Shown here: one piece after another, positions 8,750-18,417 of the stretch
Layout: every line of letters begins with the position of its first letter
Numbering within the stretch: the first letter of the stretch is position 1
Assembly (NCBI GenBank): GCA_036388295.1
Contig: DASVSC010000169.1
Span: 1 to 64,000 of the forward strand
Origin: RYN-431 sp036388295
Lineage (GTDB): Bacteria > Planctomycetota > Phycisphaerae > Tepidisphaerales > Tepidisphaeraceae
DNA: 64,000 nucleotides
Direction of reading: 5' to 3'
Program-made: the position numbers and the translations under genes
Notes under the pieces: generated by a model
Database searches by the model: none
What the model saw: only the letters and a program-made list of their open reading frames with translations
What the model was told of the DNA's origin: nothing

Positions 8750-10717
8750 ATGCACAGGCCTGATCAGATCACAGCATACCGTCCGTCCGAGGCCATTGGT
8801 TCTATGGCACCCGATGAACCTGCGCGATCACTCGTTCAGGTCGCCTGGCGTCGGCGGTACACCGTTTTCGCTGTCGTCGTCCTGACGCTTGTCGCCGCCT
8901 CCGTGTATTTGGCACTCGCGCCGCGGCAGTACACCAGCCGATCGCGCTTGTACGTCCAGCAGAACGCGCCGCGGCTGCTGTCGCCCGGGGCCGACCCTTC
9001 CACGCCGCAGACCGACGCTTACCTGTATCGCCAATCCGAGGTGATCAAGGCAGAGCCTATTTTGAAGCGGGTAATCGACGCCGTCGAAGCCGACGCGCCC
9101 AACACGATCGCCGCGGCCGCCGCGCCGATGGCCGAGCTGCAGAAGGGCCTGTCCGTCAGCGTCGGCAAGAAGGACGAGATCATCACGATCGAGTTCAATT
9201 CAAAATATCCCGCCGAAGCCGCAGCCATTGTCAACGCGGTCGTCGATGCCTACCGCGCGTATTCTTCGAACGAAAACCAATCCAGCGCCGCCAACATGTT
9301 GAAGGTGCTGCGGGGCGAAAAGGACAAGCAGGAAAAGACGCTCGACGAAAAGCTCCGCCAGATCGTGGCCTTCAAGCAGAAGAACGGCGAAATGTTCTTC
9401 ACCACCGAGCGCGGCACGAACATCCTCGTCCAGAACCTGGTCACGATTTCCGACCAGCTCACCCGCACGAAGCTCGCCGCTACCAGCGCGTACGCCACCT
9501 TCCTGCAATCGAACAACAAGCCGCTGGCGTTTCGCCAATGGCAGGAGTCCGACCGGCAGGCGCAGGAATACGAAAAGGTGTTCGAGGCCGAAAAGGCCAA
9601 GGCCCTGAAAATTAACGACGCGCAGGCCGAGTTCCAGAAACTGCAACTGGAGGCCGACCGGACGACGAAGCTGTGCGACCTGCTCGACGGGCGCATCAAA
9701 GAGCTGAGCGTGATGGAAGACGCCGGCGCGCTCAACATTCAGGTTCTGGAAGTGGCGAAGGTCGAGGAGAAGCCGACGAGCCCGAAGAAGACGGTCATCC
9801 TGCTGGCGGCCATGGCTCTAGGGCTCGCCCTCGGCGGGGCGGGCGCTTTGGCCCACGAAGCGCTCGACCAACGCGTGCACACGCCCGACGAAGCCGGCCG
9901 CCTGCTGGGCCTGCCGGTATTGGGCGTCATTCCTGCGGTGCGTCATGCCGTCGCCAATGCCCGTAAACAGCTCGGCCGGGCGACGCACCTGGCGCCGAAC
10001 AGCGACGTGGCCGAGGCGTACCGGACGCTGCGTGCGGCGGTTTATTACGGCTGGCCCGACCGGACGGTGAAGTCGGTGCTCGTTACCAGTCCCGAGCGCG
10101 GCGACGGCAAGAGCACGACGGCCAGCAATCTTGCCATCGCGATGGCGCAGGCGGGCCTGCGAACGCTCCTGGTCGACGCCGACTTGCGGGCGGCCGTGCA
10201 GCACAAGCTGTTCGAGGTGCCGAACACGTCGGGCTTGAGCGACGTCATCGCGCGCGGCGTCTCATTCGAACACGCGGTGCGCCCGACCGAAGTGGCGGGC
10301 CTGAGCCTGCTCCCCAGCGGCACGCCGACGCCCGCCCCCGCGGAAATCACCAACGGCCAGGCGTTCGGCAAACTGCTGCAGCAGTTGGAACAAGCGTACG
10401 ACCTAATCGTCATCGACTCGCCGCCGCTGCTCGCGGTGGCGGACGCCCGCATCCTGGGCGCACAGGCCGGTTTGACGATTCTGACCCTGCGCGCCGAGAA
10501 ATCGACGCGGCAAGAGGTCATGCAGGCGTGTCAGCAATTGCAGGCCGTCGGCAGCAGTATTCTGGGGGTGGTCCTCAACGGTGTGCCTCAACGCGGGCGG
10601 GCATACGGCTATCGATACGGCGATGACGAAACGCCCGCGCGCATCGAATCAAATCTCGCACCCGGCCGCGCATTGCCGCCGGGGCATGAGCCGGGGGCTC
10701 GTGCACTGACGTACTGA
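8750..10717 (+). CDS. Exopolysaccharide chain-length regulator fused to BY-type tyrosine autokinase
   Basis: 655 residues, Wzc-like. The first membrane helix is at about residues 36-57, followed by a periplasmic Wzz domain (60-150), a long coiled-coil stretch rich in E/K/Q (170-315) and a second helix near 345-365. The cytoplasmic BY-kinase domain has Walker A ERGDGKSTTASN (about 448-459), Walker A' LLVDADLR and Walker B LIVIDSPP. The C-terminal Tyr cluster is RAYGYRYGDD, and the final residue is also Tyr; these are likely autophosphorylation sites that control polymer length and export. The start at 8750 has no clear ribosome site, and ATG 8804 is an alternative. First gene of the polysaccharide operon. 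Confidence 0.92.
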   Translation: MHRPDQITAYRPSEAIGSMAPDEPARSLVQVAWRRRYTVFAVVVLTLVAASVYLALAPRQYTSRSRLYVQQNAPRLLSPGADPSTPQTDAYLYRQSEVIKAEPILKRVIDAVEADAPNTIAAAAAPMAELQKGLSVSVGKKDEIITIEFNSKYPAEAAAIVNAVVDAYRAYSSNENQSSAANMLKVLRGEKDKQEKTLDEKLRQIVAFKQKNGEMFFTTERGTNILVQNLVTISDQLTRTKLAATSAYATFLQSNNKPLAFRQWQESDRQAQEYEKVFEAEKAKALKINDAQAEFQKLQLEADRTTKLCDLLDGRIKELSVMEDAGALNIQVLEVAKVEEKPTSPKKTVILLAAMALGLALGGAGALAHEALDQRVHTPDEAGRLLGLPVLGVIPAVRHAVANARKQLGRATHLAPNSDVAEAYRTLRAAVYYGWPDRTVKSVLVTSPERGDGKSTTASNLAIAMAQAGLRTLLVDADLRAAVQHKLFEVPNTSGLSDVIARGVSFEHAVRPTEVAGLSLLPSGTPTPAPAEITNGQAFGKLLQQLEQAYDLIVIDSPPLLAVADARILGAQAGLTILTLRAEKSTRQEVMQACQQLQAVGSSILGVVLNGVPQRGRAYGYRYGDDETPARIESNLAPGRALPPGHEPGARALTY

Positions 10718-10818
10718 CCGCCCGCATCCCGGTTACCCCAGGGCACGCCACCGGTGCGCCATCTGCTGGGGGCCACACCTGTGGGCAGAAGGTTCGGCAA
10801 GACCTCGAAGGATAGATC

Positions 10819-12429
10819 ATGACTCCGCTAAAATCCGAGAGACGGAAAACCTGGCTTAGCCGTCGCGCACACCATCTGTGGGGGCCGGAGGCGGCCTTCA
10901 ATTCCGACGGCATGGCCCGCGGCTATGTCGGGGCGATCGCCGCCCGGTCACGCGTGGCCCGTCACTACACTGTCGGCCGTGCGAAACCCGACGCGCGTCC
11001 GCCCGAGCGCGCTTGGCCGTACGACCGGCCGTCGCTGGTTCGCCTGGTCACCTTCCCCATGGTCCTGGCCGATCTGTCGGCCATGCTGTTGACGTGCATG
11101 CTCGTTTACGGCGTGGTCGGCGTGTACGCGCCGATGGGGCTGAACGATTTCGTCGCCGTCGCCTTCGCGCTGTTCGTGCCGGTCGCCTTGGGGAACATGT
11201 TGACCGGGCTGTACCCGGGTGCGGGGTTGAACCCGGTGGTAGAGTTCCGCCAGCTCAGCCGCGTCTCGGCCATCGCGTTCGCTGGCACCGCCGTCCTGGC
11301 GGGTTTCGGCAAAATGCTCCCGAACTGGCACCTGTTCTTCGCCCTCGCATGGCCGCTGCATTTCGGCTTGGCGCCGCTCTGCCGCGCCATCGTTCGGCGC
11401 GTCTGCCGCCGCTATCAGTGGTGGGGATACCCGGTGCTCATTTTCGGTGCGGGCGCTGCCGCCACGACGGTGGTGCAGAATCTGCTGCGGCACCCGGAAT
11501 ACGGACTCCGTCCGTGCTTGGTGATGAACCCTTCCGGTGACACCCGCCCGGTGCTGGGCCTGCCGGTCGTTGGTACGCCCCGGTTAGCCGTGGCGCGGGC
11601 GAAGAAGATGGGCATTCGTTACGCCATCGTCGCACTGCCTGATATGTCCCGTCAGCAGGCGACGCGCGTGCTGGAACGGTACGCCCAGGGCATCCGCCAT
11701 GTGATGATCACGTCGGCCATCAGTCCCTTCGCGCCCGGCCTGCCGATCCTGTGGCGCGACACGCGCGATCTTGCCGGCGTGGCCGGCGTGGAGGTGCGGA
11801 ACCGCCTGCTGGTGCCCGTGCCGCGGATGATCAAGCGAACCATGGACCTTGTGCTGACCGTTCTCGGTGGCCTGTGCCTGCTGCCGCTGCTGGCCGTGCT
11901 GGCCGTCCTGGTGAAGGTCAGCAGCCGCGGCCCGGTGCTGTACTCACACCCGCGGGCGGGCGCTCGCGGAAAGAAGTTCAACGCGATCAAGTTCCGTTCG
12001 ATGGTGACCAACGGCGACGAAGTCTTGGCCAAACACCTGGCGGCGAACCCCGACGCGCGTGAAGAATGGGACCGCGACCAGAAGCTCAAAGACGACCCGC
12101 GCGTCACAAAGATCGGCGCATTCATGCGCAAGTACAGTCTGGACGAATTGCCGCAGCTTTGGAACGTCATCATCGGCGAAATGAGCCTGGTCGGGCCCCG
12201 GCCGATCCCGCTCGGCGAAATCACGCGGTACGGAAAGTGCTACAGCATTTACAAAGTCGTGCGCCCCGGCATCACTGGCCTTTGGCAGGTGAGCGGGCGG
12301 AATGACACGACCTACGACGAACGTTTGAAGTATGTTGAATACTACGTCCGCAACTGGTCGCCCTGGTTCGACATCCACCTGCTGGCCCGAACGGTTTCCG
12401 TGCTGCTGTTCAAGACCGGCGCGTACTAA
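10819..12429 (+). CDS. Polyprenyl-phosphate sugar-1-phosphate transferase (WbaP/EpsE type)
   Basis: Initiating enzyme of repeat-unit synthesis; it puts the first sugar phosphate on undecaprenyl phosphate. 536 residues, with AAGGA 7 bases before the ATG. About four membrane helices lie between residues 75 and 200, then a Rossmann-like CoA_binding_3 domain (FGAGAAATTVV near 210). The last membrane segment and the Bac_transf domain begin at KRTMDLVLTVLGG (about 339). Catalytic-domain motifs are KFRSM, DELPQLWNVIIGEMSLVGPRP and RPGITGLWQVSGR. The two-domain build is that of PssY/WcaJ-type enzymes. The sugar (glucose, galactose or other) cannot be told from sequence. Confidence 0.94.
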   Translation: MTPLKSERRKTWLSRRAHHLWGPEAAFNSDGMARGYVGAIAARSRVARHYTVGRAKPDARPPERAWPYDRPSLVRLVTFPMVLADLSAMLLTCMLVYGVVGVYAPMGLNDFVAVAFALFVPVALGNMLTGLYPGAGLNPVVEFRQLSRVSAIAFAGTAVLAGFGKMLPNWHLFFALAWPLHFGLAPLCRAIVRRVCRRYQWWGYPVLIFGAGAAATTVVQNLLRHPEYGLRPCLVMNPSGDTRPVLGLPVVGTPRLAVARAKKMGIRYAIVALPDMSRQQATRVLERYAQGIRHVMITSAISPFAPGLPILWRDTRDLAGVAGVEVRNRLLVPVPRMIKRTMDLVLTVLGGLCLLPLLAVLAVLVKVSSRGPVLYSHPRAGARGKKFNAIKFRSMVTNGDEVLAKHLAANPDAREEWDRDQKLKDDPRVTKIGAFMRKYSLDELPQLWNVIIGEMSLVGPRPIPLGEITRYGKCYSIYKVVRPGITGLWQVSGRNDTTYDERLKYVEYYVRNWSPWFDIHLLARTVSVLLFKTGAY

Positions 12430-12444
12430 ACGCCGGCCCGTGAG

Positions 12445-12460
12445 GCGGCGCTAGCGCCGC
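12445..12460. repeat. Perfect 16-bp GC palindrome between wbaP-like and wzx-like genes
   Basis: GCGGCGCTAGCGCCGC is fully self-complementary with no loop. It lies 16 bases after the transferase stop. It could be an mRNA end or processing element, or a dispersed palindrome; I see no second copy in this window. Confidence 0.6.
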
Positions 12461-12501
12461 GGTGGTCGCCTTGCGCATTGGGAAGAAGGTCATTGGCAAG
12501 C

Positions 12502-13791
12502 ATGAGTTCGGACGCCCCTGTCACTGCCCGCCGACTGAATTCGGCGTATGTCGTTGAGACGTTATGGCTCGCGGCGGGGGTGTCGTCGAAACTCCTGATC
12601 CAGATCGGCACGCTCTACTACCTGACGACCACGCTCGGCCGCGACGGGTCGGGTTCGTTCTTCGCGGTCATCGGCCTGCTGGCCTGCCTGGTGCCGTTCG
12701 TTCAGCTGGGCAACTACGATTTGACGATCCGCCAGATCGCCCGCCGTGAAGACCCGCAGGCCGTCGCCGGCCGGGCGATGCGCATCAGCTTCGCGGCGTT
12801 CTTTGCCATCTTGCCGTTGCTGGTCGTCCTGCGCATGGTGTTGGCCAAAGACATCAGCTGGACGGCCTTCATGGTCGTCGCCACCGGCGAACTGCTGGTG
12901 ATGCGCATCACCACGAACGTACAGGCGATCGCGACGGGGTTTCGCCTGCATTACGTCGTCGCGGTTTGTGACTTCCTGATCGGCGCGTCACGCTTTGTCG
13001 CGGTCTATGTCGCGAGCCGATGGAACGCGGGCGTGGACGTGATGCTCACGCTGTACGCGTTCACTTCCTTGCCGACGGCCATAGCGACGTACCTCTGGAT
13101 GGTGCACCGGATCGGCTCGCCGCAGTGGCGGGGCGGCCGCCTGTTCGACGATTTCGCCGAGCACCGCCGTATGGTGATCGCGTGGTTCGCCGAGATGGCC
13201 GCCTCTCAAGGCGACAAGCCGCTGCTGAAGGCGTTGTCCGACGCCGGCCAGACCGGCATTTACGGCACGGCCACCAAGCTGTTCGGCGTGACGCTGATCC
13301 CGATCGACCTGCTGTCGCAGGTGTTCCGCCCGCGCGTCAGTCAGGCGTACGCGGACGGCGAAAGCCATGGCAGGCGGCTCGGCCAGGTCATGGCGATGGC
13401 ACTTTTCGCATCAGGCGTCATCGGCGGGGCGGGATTGTTTGTCGGCGCGTGGCTCTTGCCGTGGCTGGCCCCGCAGATCGCCGCGTCCGAGTTCGGCGAA
13501 GCGCGGTACGCCTTGATGTACCTGGCCGTCATCCCGCCGATTTACGGCCTGCAGCGGGCGAACATTATCACCGCCATCGCCCGCGGCGCGACCGGCGCGT
13601 ACGCCTCGGCCACCACAATCGCCGCCGCCGCCGGACTGGCGGTGCTGGTGGCCGGCGCGCCCCGCTTCGGCTGGCAGGCGGCGTGTGCGGCGTACTTCGT
13701 TTATGTCCTGACGTCCTGCATCGCCACGTGGCGGTTCAGCGGCGAGCGACCCGAATCCCAGGCCGCCCCGGCCGTGTTGCAGGCGGCGTGA
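12502..13791 (+). CDS. Wzx-type oligosaccharide flippase
   Basis: About 429 residues with 12-14 predicted membrane helices and no catalytic motif, as in the polysaccharide_synt/MurJ-like transporter superfamily. It would flip the lipid-linked repeat unit across the inner membrane. ATG 12502 is chosen; GGAAGAAGG at 12481-12489 lies somewhat far upstream and would also suit the in-frame TTG at 12493. The N-terminal segment (VVETLWLAAGVSSKLLIQIGT) is typical of Wzx. It lies between the initiating transferase and the glycosyltransferases, which supports the role. The stop is 7 bases before the next start. Confidence 0.87.
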   Translation: MSSDAPVTARRLNSAYVVETLWLAAGVSSKLLIQIGTLYYLTTTLGRDGSGSFFAVIGLLACLVPFVQLGNYDLTIRQIARREDPQAVAGRAMRISFAAFFAILPLLVVLRMVLAKDISWTAFMVVATGELLVMRITTNVQAIATGFRLHYVVAVCDFLIGASRFVAVYVASRWNAGVDVMLTLYAFTSLPTAIATYLWMVHRIGSPQWRGGRLFDDFAEHRRMVIAWFAEMAASQGDKPLLKALSDAGQTGIYGTATKLFGVTLIPIDLLSQVFRPRVSQAYADGESHGRRLGQVMAMALFASGVIGGAGLFVGAWLLPWLAPQIAASEFGEARYALMYLAVIPPIYGLQRANIITAIARGATGAYASATTIAAAAGLAVLVAGAPRFGWQAACAAYFVYVLTSCIATWRFSGERPESQAAPAVLQAA

Positions 13792-13798
13792 GAAACCT

Positions 13799-15007
13799 AT
13801 GGCGATGACCGTGGCAATGCTCCTGAGCTGCGACTCGTTCGAATCCTTCTTCGGCCGCGTGCTGAAGCTGGACCGCGAGAAGTACCTGCGCGATTACCGC
13901 AACGACTTCGCCTGGTACTACGCGCGCGGCCTGATCGAAAACGGTTTGCGGCCGGTGCTGTACATCGCGTCGCTGAACGATAGCGGCCTGTACCACACCG
14001 ACGTCGGCGTCGACGTCCGCTTCCTGCCGCTGGCCGGTTGGTACCGCCGGCTCGCGTTCCTGCGGCGCGCCTGCCGGGCGACGCGCTGGACGCTGTACGC
14101 CCAGGAACGACTGAACGCGGTCGCATTCGAACGCCCGCTGCGCGACGCGCTGGCCGAGGATGAAGCGCGGCTGTTTTACATCCAGGAATACTGGGGCGGC
14201 CGCTTCGATCATCTCGCGCACCGTTCGCCCGTGCCGGTGTCGGCGGCCGACCACGGCGGGCTGGCCGACGGCGTGGTCAAATGGTTCAAGCGTTCCGCGA
14301 TGAAAAAGGCGACCGTTCTGTACGGCCAGACGCCGGCCGAGTGCGAACGCATTACCGCGTATGGCGGCCGCGCCGAATTGCATTCCAACGGCTGCGACAC
14401 AAGCGTCTTCCGGCCCGATCCGTCTATTGAACGGACCAAAACCGTGTTGACCGTTGCCCGGCTAACGAACAAGCAGAAGCGCACCAGCGACCTGATCCGC
14501 GCCATGACGTCGTTGTCGGCAGACTGGACGCTCGAAATCGTCGGCACCGGCCCGGACCAGACCATGCTCAGCGAACTGGCGACGGAACTCGGCGTCGCCG
14601 ATCGGGTGAAGTTCCACGGCTTTCAAGGCCGAACCGAAGTGCTGGACTTCATGCGGCGGTGCGGCGTCTACGCAATGCCATCGGCCAATGAAGCCGTCTG
14701 CATCGCCGTCCTGGAAGCGATGGGGTGCGGCGCGGCCGTCGTGGCGACGCGGATTCGCGCGTTCGAGCCCTTGATCGAAGACGGCGTCAGCGGCCGCCTG
14801 GTGCCGGTCGGCGAACCGGCCGCCCTCGCGGCCGCGATCGAAGACGCCTGGCAGCGCCGTGACACGATGGGGCGGGCGGCCGTCGACACCGTGCGCACAC
14901 GCTACGACGCCCAAACCCTTTACCGCCGCCTGGCCCGGTCGATGCGGGCCTCGGCCGGCGCCGCCGAGCAACCGCAGCCGACCCAGCCGGCGGGAGTGGC
15001 CGTATGA
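13799..15007 (+). CDS. Glycosyltransferase, GT4 family
   Basis: Cytosolic GT-B fold retaining glycosyltransferase of 402 residues. The C-terminal nucleotide-sugar domain is clear: TVLTVARLTNKQKRTSDLI begins it near residue 218, KFHGFQGRTEVLDFMRRC follows, and the donor-binding E-x7-E type segment is SANEAVCIAVLEAMGCGAAVV near 298. The N-terminal acceptor domain is divergent (YIQEYWGGRFDH). It overlaps the next gene by 4 bases (ATGA), so the two are translationally coupled. It adds one sugar to the lipid-linked unit; which one is unknown. Confidence 0.9.
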   Translation: MAMTVAMLLSCDSFESFFGRVLKLDREKYLRDYRNDFAWYYARGLIENGLRPVLYIASLNDSGLYHTDVGVDVRFLPLAGWYRRLAFLRRACRATRWTLYAQERLNAVAFERPLRDALAEDEARLFYIQEYWGGRFDHLAHRSPVPVSAADHGGLADGVVKWFKRSAMKKATVLYGQTPAECERITAYGGRAELHSNGCDTSVFRPDPSIERTKTVLTVARLTNKQKRTSDLIRAMTSLSADWTLEIVGTGPDQTMLSELATELGVADRVKFHGFQGRTEVLDFMRRCGVYAMPSANEAVCIAVLEAMGCGAAVVATRIRAFEPLIEDGVSGRLVPVGEPAALAAAIEDAWQRRDTMGRAAVDTVRTRYDAQTLYRRLARSMRASAGAAEQPQPTQPAGVAV

Positions 15008-15927
15008 GATTCTCCCTCGTCATGTGCACCGTCGGCCGCCGCGACGAGATCGGCGGCTTCATCGAATCGTTGCTGCGGCAGAACCGGCAGGACTACGAAC
15101 TGATCATCGTCGACCAGAACGCCGACCGCCGGCTGGACGAAGTTATCGCACGCTATGCCGATCACTGTCAGATCAGGCACATCCGCTCCGACGCGCACGG
15201 CGCGTCGCGGGCCCGCAACGTCGGACTGAACCACGCCACCGGCGAAATTGTCTGCTTCCCCGACGACGACTGTGAATACCTGGACCGATACCTCGATTAC
15301 GTCGACGCACTGTTCGCGAGCGACCCACAACTCGGCGCGATCGCCGGCTATCTGACGGCCGACCCGAAGCTGAAGCTGGCGGCGAATTTCCGGGCCGGCG
15401 GCGTAGCGGTAACGAAAATGACGGTGCCGCACCAGTCGCAGGAGTTCACGATTTGCATCCGCCGTTCGGCCGCTCCATCGGTGCGATTCAATCCGCTGCT
15501 CGGCGTCGGTTGCGGCACGCCGTGGGGATCCGACGAAGGGCCGGACTTTCTGCTGCGCATCATGAATGCGGGCGTGAAGGTCGAATACTACCCGCAGCTC
15601 GTCGTCTACCACCCCGACAAGACCGGCCGCATCACCGCCGCCACCCTGGACCGGGCGGCGAGCTACGCACGGGGCCGCGGCTGCTTTTATAGGCTGCACA
15701 ACTACCCATTGCGGGTCGTGGCTCGCTCTATGGTCCGCCCTCTGATCGGCTGCGCGCTGTACCTGGTTCTGCTGCAATGGATGCGGTCGAGGTACTACTG
15801 GGCGGTCGTGAGCGGCTTGTGTGGCGGTATGCTGATCGACAAAGCCGAACTGGCCCGCGTCGCCGAACACGGCAATTCGGTTTTGTCGGATAACGTGCCG
15901 ATCGGAGGGGTTCATGCCCACGTCTGA
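15004..15927 (+). CDS. Glycosyltransferase, GT2 family
   Basis: 307 residues with a GT-A fold. The N-terminus FSLVMCTVGRRDEIGGFI leads into the nucleotide-binding part (YELIIVDQNADRRLDE). The metal-binding DxD-type motif is FPDDDCEYLD near residue 87. A hydrophobic C-terminal segment (PLIGCALYLVLLQW) suggests membrane association. It begins inside the stop of the previous gene (ATGA overlap) and overlaps the following gene by 14 bases. Part of the exopolysaccharide repeat-unit assembly set. Confidence 0.9.
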   Translation: MRFSLVMCTVGRRDEIGGFIESLLRQNRQDYELIIVDQNADRRLDEVIARYADHCQIRHIRSDAHGASRARNVGLNHATGEIVCFPDDDCEYLDRYLDYVDALFASDPQLGAIAGYLTADPKLKLAANFRAGGVAVTKMTVPHQSQEFTICIRRSAAPSVRFNPLLGVGCGTPWGSDEGPDFLLRIMNAGVKVEYYPQLVVYHPDKTGRITAATLDRAASYARGRGCFYRLHNYPLRVVARSMVRPLIGCALYLVLLQWMRSRYYWAVVSGLCGGMLIDKAELARVAEHGNSVLSDNVPIGGVHAHV

Positions 15928-16984
15928 TCCCGCGCGTCCCATCGACCTGCCGCCGCTCGCGCAGCGGCCGCTCGTGTCGGTGTTAATCGCCAACTACAAC
16001 TACGCCCGCTTCGTGCCGGCCGCCCTAGATTCGTTGCTTGGCCAGTCGTACCCCCATTGGGAAGCCGTGGTTCTCGATGACGGCTCCACCGACGGCTCGC
16101 CCGCCATTATCCGCGGCTATGTCGAGCGCGACGCGCGCATTCGCCTCGTCGAACAACCCAACGGCGGCCAAAACGCTGCGGTCAATGCCTGTTACCGCCG
16201 CCTTACGGGCGACATCGTCTGCCTGCTCGATTCGGACGACACTTTCGCCCCGTCGAAATTGCGGCAAGTCGTCGACACGCTGCGGGCCAACCCAGCGGTC
16301 GGCGTGGTGACGCATTTTTGTGACGTGATCGACCCCGACGGCCGGGTACGGGACGTCACGCTGAACTCACGCCTCGACCGCGGCTGGCTCGGGACGACCG
16401 CGTTCGACCGCGGCGGGTGCGTGTACGTCCCGCCGACGTCCTGCATGAGTTTCCGTCGCGAGGTGATCGACCTGCTCATGCCGCTCCCGCCCGAGCAAGT
16501 GCGCGACGCCGACGGCTATCTGGGCATGGCGGCGCAGTTCCTCACGCCGTTCGCCGTCATCGATGCCAAGCTGTCGGGCTACCGCGTGCATGGCAACAAC
16601 ATGGGCGGGCTGACGGAACCGACGCCCAAACGCCTGCATTACGAATTAATGCTGATCGGCGACCGCACGGCGAATCTGAAGGCGTTCGTTGCCGCGCGAT
16701 TCGGGCCCGAGATCGCGATGCGCCTGCACATCGAAGACAACCCGCAGTACCTGCAGGCGGCCCTGAAATTGGCGGCCGTCGGTGACCGTGCGGACCGTCA
16801 GCGGGTCGGCGACGCGCGCCTGCTGGCGCGCCGTCACCCGAGCCTCACCTGGCGCGCGATGTGGCGGGCGGTGCTGTCCCTGCCGGGGCCGCTGCGCCGT
16901 CGCGTGCTGCCCATGATTCACCGCAGCCACCGCTTGAAGGCGGCCATTCGGCGCTGGTTCCCACGCCCGGCGGGGGCGGCATGA
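15914..16984 (+). CDS. Glycosyltransferase, GT2 family
   Basis: 356 residues. The GT-A domain opens with VSVLIANYNYARFVPAALDS and continues with VVLDDGSTDGSPAII; the DxD motif is CLLDSDDTFAPSKL near residue 98. The rest of the catalytic domain includes DADGYLGMAAQF, then a Leu/Arg-rich C-terminal tail. It overlaps both neighbours (14 bases before, ATGA overlap after), as expected in a compact biosynthetic operon. Confidence 0.92.
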   Translation: MPTSDPARPIDLPPLAQRPLVSVLIANYNYARFVPAALDSLLGQSYPHWEAVVLDDGSTDGSPAIIRGYVERDARIRLVEQPNGGQNAAVNACYRRLTGDIVCLLDSDDTFAPSKLRQVVDTLRANPAVGVVTHFCDVIDPDGRVRDVTLNSRLDRGWLGTTAFDRGGCVYVPPTSCMSFRREVIDLLMPLPPEQVRDADGYLGMAAQFLTPFAVIDAKLSGYRVHGNNMGGLTEPTPKRLHYELMLIGDRTANLKAFVAARFGPEIAMRLHIEDNPQYLQAALKLAAVGDRADRQRVGDARLLARRHPSLTWRAMWRAVLSLPGPLRRRVLPMIHRSHRLKAAIRRWFPRPAGAA

Positions 16985-18417
16985 CGCAGGCATTGCTCGC
17001 GCTGTGGGCCTTGCTGATCGCTGTCGTCGGCGTGCTGCGGCCGCGCTGGCTGGTGCCGACGGCCATCATCATGTCGGTCTTCGAAGGGGCGGCGCTGTTC
17101 AAAGCGGGCGGCTTCGGCGTGTCGCCGTATTACCTGACGCTCATTCTGATCGCCCTGCGCTGCGTCGTCGTGCCGACAAGCCTATCTACGCTTTTCGGCC
17201 CCACGCCGGCTGCCCGTCGCGCGGTCGGGACGGCGATGGTGTTCGCGGGCGTGTGTGTCGCGGGCGCGGTCGTGCTGCCGCGCGTGTTCGCCGGCATGCC
17301 GGTGCTGTCGCCGCGGCTGAGCGAGGCGGGCACCGCGTCATTGTCGTTCTCCAACAGCAATATCGGCCAAGCCGTTTACCTGCTGCTGAACGTCGCGCTG
17401 CTCTGGTACGTCGCCCACCCGCCCCAATCCGCCGAAGCGGCCCGGTCTGCCACGACGGCGGTAATGACCGCAGGCATCGTCGTGGTGGGGCTGGCGCTCT
17501 ACCAGATCGCCGCGGCATTCACCGGCCTGCCGTTTCCTGACGACCTGCTCTATTCGAACGACGGCTACGTGATCCAGAACGGCACCGTCGTCTTGAACAT
17601 GCCGCGCATCAGCTCGACGTTCACCGAACCCGCCGGCATGGCCGTGTTCGGCGTGGCGTTCGTGGCGCTGCTGACGGGCCCGTCGAACTGGGCCGGCCGG
17701 ATGGCGGCCGCCCGCGTGCCGCTGCTGGCGGCGACCGTTGCCGTGATGCTGCTGTCGACCAGCAGCACCGCCTACGTCGGCTTGGCCGCCGTGGGCGCGT
17801 GGCGGTTGGGGGCAGCCTTGGTCATTCCGATCCTGCAGGGCCGGCCGAACTTCAAATCGATTGTCGCGGCTATCGCTGGGGTCGTGGTCGTCTGCGGTGT
17901 GATCGCGGTCACGCCGGCGCTGCAGGACTTGCTGCGCACCATGGTGCTGGAGAAGGACCAGAGCAGTTCGTATGACGAGCGCTCCGGCGCGAACACGCAT
18001 TCGTGGCAGCTGGCCTTGGACACGCTCGGCCTCGGTACCGGCCTAGGCAGCAACCGGGCCAGCAGCCTGTTGCCGTCACTGCTGAGCACGACGGGCGTGG
18101 CGGGCCTGGTGCTGCTCACGGCGCTGGTCGTCGTCCTGCTGCGCCGCCCGATCAACCCGTTCTGGCGGCCCGCACACGCCGCGATGTCGTCGGCGCTGAT
18201 CGGCATTCTGATTGCGAAACTGCTCAGCTCACCCGACCTGAGCACGCCGTCGTTGTGGGCGGTGATGGCGGCGTTGCTGGCTACGCACGTGGTCGCGCCG
18301 GCGGCCGTACCGCAGATCGAAATGATCGTGGAAGCCGAAGTGCCCGAGGCACCACGGCCGCGGCGTCGGTTCGTGGAGTCGTCCTTGTCGCCAACGACAT
18401 CAGGAGCGGGCGTATGA
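16981..18417 (+). CDS. O-antigen polymerase/ligase-like membrane protein (Wzy type)
   Basis: 478 residues starting at ATG 16981, inside the stop of the preceding gene; a longer frame to 16861 exists but would overlap the GT2 gene heavily. It is very hydrophobic with about 11-12 membrane helices. A large periplasmic loop near residues 315-350 (EKDQSSSYDERSGANTHSW) is followed by the LDTLGLGTGLGSNRASS segment typical of Wzy_C/O-antigen ligase proteins. It would polymerise flipped repeat units at the periplasmic face. Sequence divergence in this family makes the polymerase versus ligase choice uncertain; with one flippase and no lipid A gene nearby, polymerase is favoured. Confidence 0.85.
   Translation: MTQALLALWALLIAVVGVLRPRWLVPTAIIMSVFEGAALFKAGGFGVSPYYLTLILIALRCVVVPTSLSTLFGPTPAARRAVGTAMVFAGVCVAGAVVLPRVFAGMPVLSPRLSEAGTASLSFSNSNIGQAVYLLLNVALLWYVAHPPQSAEAARSATTAVMTAGIVVVGLALYQIAAAFTGLPFPDDLLYSNDGYVIQNGTVVLNMPRISSTFTEPAGMAVFGVAFVALLTGPSNWAGRMAAARVPLLAATVAVMLLSTSSTAYVGLAAVGAWRLGAALVIPILQGRPNFKSIVAAIAGVVVVCGVIAVTPALQDLLRTMVLEKDQSSSYDERSGANTHSWQLALDTLGLGTGLGSNRASSLLPSLLSTTGVAGLVLLTALVVVLLRRPINPFWRPAHAAMSSALIGILIAKLLSSPDLSTPSLWAVMAALLATHVVAPAAVPQIEMIVEAEVPEAPRPRRRFVESSLSPTTSGAGV

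Noticed and set aside
16861..16980. Upstream extension of the Wzy-like protein by 40 residues
   Set aside because: It would overlap the GT2 gene by 124 bases, and the extension is Pro/Gly/Ala-rich; the ATGA-coupled start at 16981 fits the rest of the operon.
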